From positions 127,754 to 191,753 of the forward strand of contig QULP01000006.1 of assembly GCA_003481745.1 (NCBI GenBank): 64,000 nt of DNA. Direction: 5' to 3'. Numbering within the stretch: the stretch's first letter is position 1; each line of letters begins with the position of its first letter. The stretch is from Firmicutes bacterium OM04-13BH. Its GTDB lineage: Bacteria > Bacillota > Clostridia > Lachnospirales > Lachnospiraceae. This document shows, one piece after another, positions 63,878 to 64,000 of this stretch. The position numbers and the translations under genes were made by a program. The notes under the pieces were generated by a model. The model did no database searches and was not told the origin of the DNA. It was given only the letters and a program-made list of their open reading frames with translations.

Positions 63878-63934
63878 CAAATTCTTTTTTGTTTATAGCG
63901 TTCTTATGATAATAAAAAAAGAACCCTTTCGGAT

Positions 63935-64000
63935 TCTTCTTCATGTTCTTATCAAACATGTACCTTCAAAACTACATATACAAAACCGAAACCATGCAGA
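63935..64000 (+). other. Tail with faint rRNA-spacer resemblance
   Basis: The phrase CATGTACCTTCAAAACTACA resembles segments found between 16S and 23S rRNA genes in clostridia, where a phrase like ACCTTCAAAACTACATA often precedes the large subunit gene. Too little is visible to call an rRNA gene. The neighbouring downstream sequence would decide. Confidence 0.25.

Noticed and set aside
1..64000. CRISPR array, prophage, tRNA genes
   Set aside because: No regularly spaced repeats with unique spacers, phage structural genes or cloverleaf sequences were recognised by eye. A tRNA scan could still find one I missed.

Overview
The window looks like a chromosomal segment of a gut Lachnospiraceae-type Firmicute (Blautia / Mediterraneibacter / Dorea-like). 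The evidence is moderately AT-rich DNA, consensus sigma-A promoters, strong AGGAGG ribosome binding sites, a T-box leader, SipW-type signal peptidase, class C sortases, phosphoketolase, and small families typical of the group (TSCPD, DUF6171, DUF6147, DUF4367). Genus cannot be fixed from the sequence alone. No tRNA gene, CRISPR array or prophage was seen.

Layout. 1-1.7 kb: an incomplete membrane protein and the MTA/SAH nucleosidase. 1.7-15.4 kb (all minus strand): a large surface-fibre operon. It is read from a small NATWQG-motif protein into a tip adhesin, an LPSTG major pilin, two class C sortases and a minor pilin. It then continues into SipW-dependent TasA-like proteins, an SPKTG-anchored protein, a MucBP protein and a SipW-like signal peptidase. 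15.4-17.4 kb: a BTAD/SARP-type regulator plus a second NATWQG protein, the likely controllers. 17.4-21.1 kb: a GGDEF-histidine kinase-receiver hybrid and a truncated PAP2 gene, bracketed by a 27-bp direct repeat. 21.1-26.4 kb: an ABC exporter with a heptad-repeat lipoprotein. 26.5-38.7 kb: housekeeping and regulatory genes (TSCPD, metallo-beta-lactamase RNase, an anti-sigma-like protein and ECF sigma factor separated by murG, HIT, orphan kinase, rhomboid, hcp with a Crp/Fnr regulator, and cstA behind a T-box).

38.7-58.4 kb is the most striking part. A cobalamin riboswitch with its own sigma-A promoter heads a co-oriented run. The run holds a leucine-rich-repeat protein, a 1479-aa DUF4430-like/Ig-like/PQQ/cell-wall-binding protein, a 766-aa DUF4430 protein, MoxR, DUF58, a transglutaminase-fold membrane protein with altered catalytic residues, a 1668-aa GLUG-repeat membrane-anchored protein, and a membrane-anchored alpha/alpha-barrel protein. 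The DUF4430 fold and the alpha/alpha barrel correspond to the two halves of animal intrinsic factor/transcobalamin. My inference is a surface corrinoid-capture apparatus whose assembly is served by the MoxR/DUF58/transglutaminase module.

58.4-62.7 kb: a ROK regulator, two gene remnants, and phosphoketolase (xfp). 62.7-63.8 kb: a decayed IS200/IS605-type element with truncated divergent tnpA and frameshifted tnpB, and hairpins at both ends. The last bases faintly resemble an rRNA operon spacer.

Functional links. The pilus operon likely answers to the BTAD regulator: two TGTAATG heptads sit just upstream of its -10 box. The B12 cluster answers to the riboswitch, at least for its first gene; an intrinsic terminator after that gene leaves open how far control extends. 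Hcp answers to the divergent Crp/Fnr protein, with an inverted repeat in the shared intergenic region.
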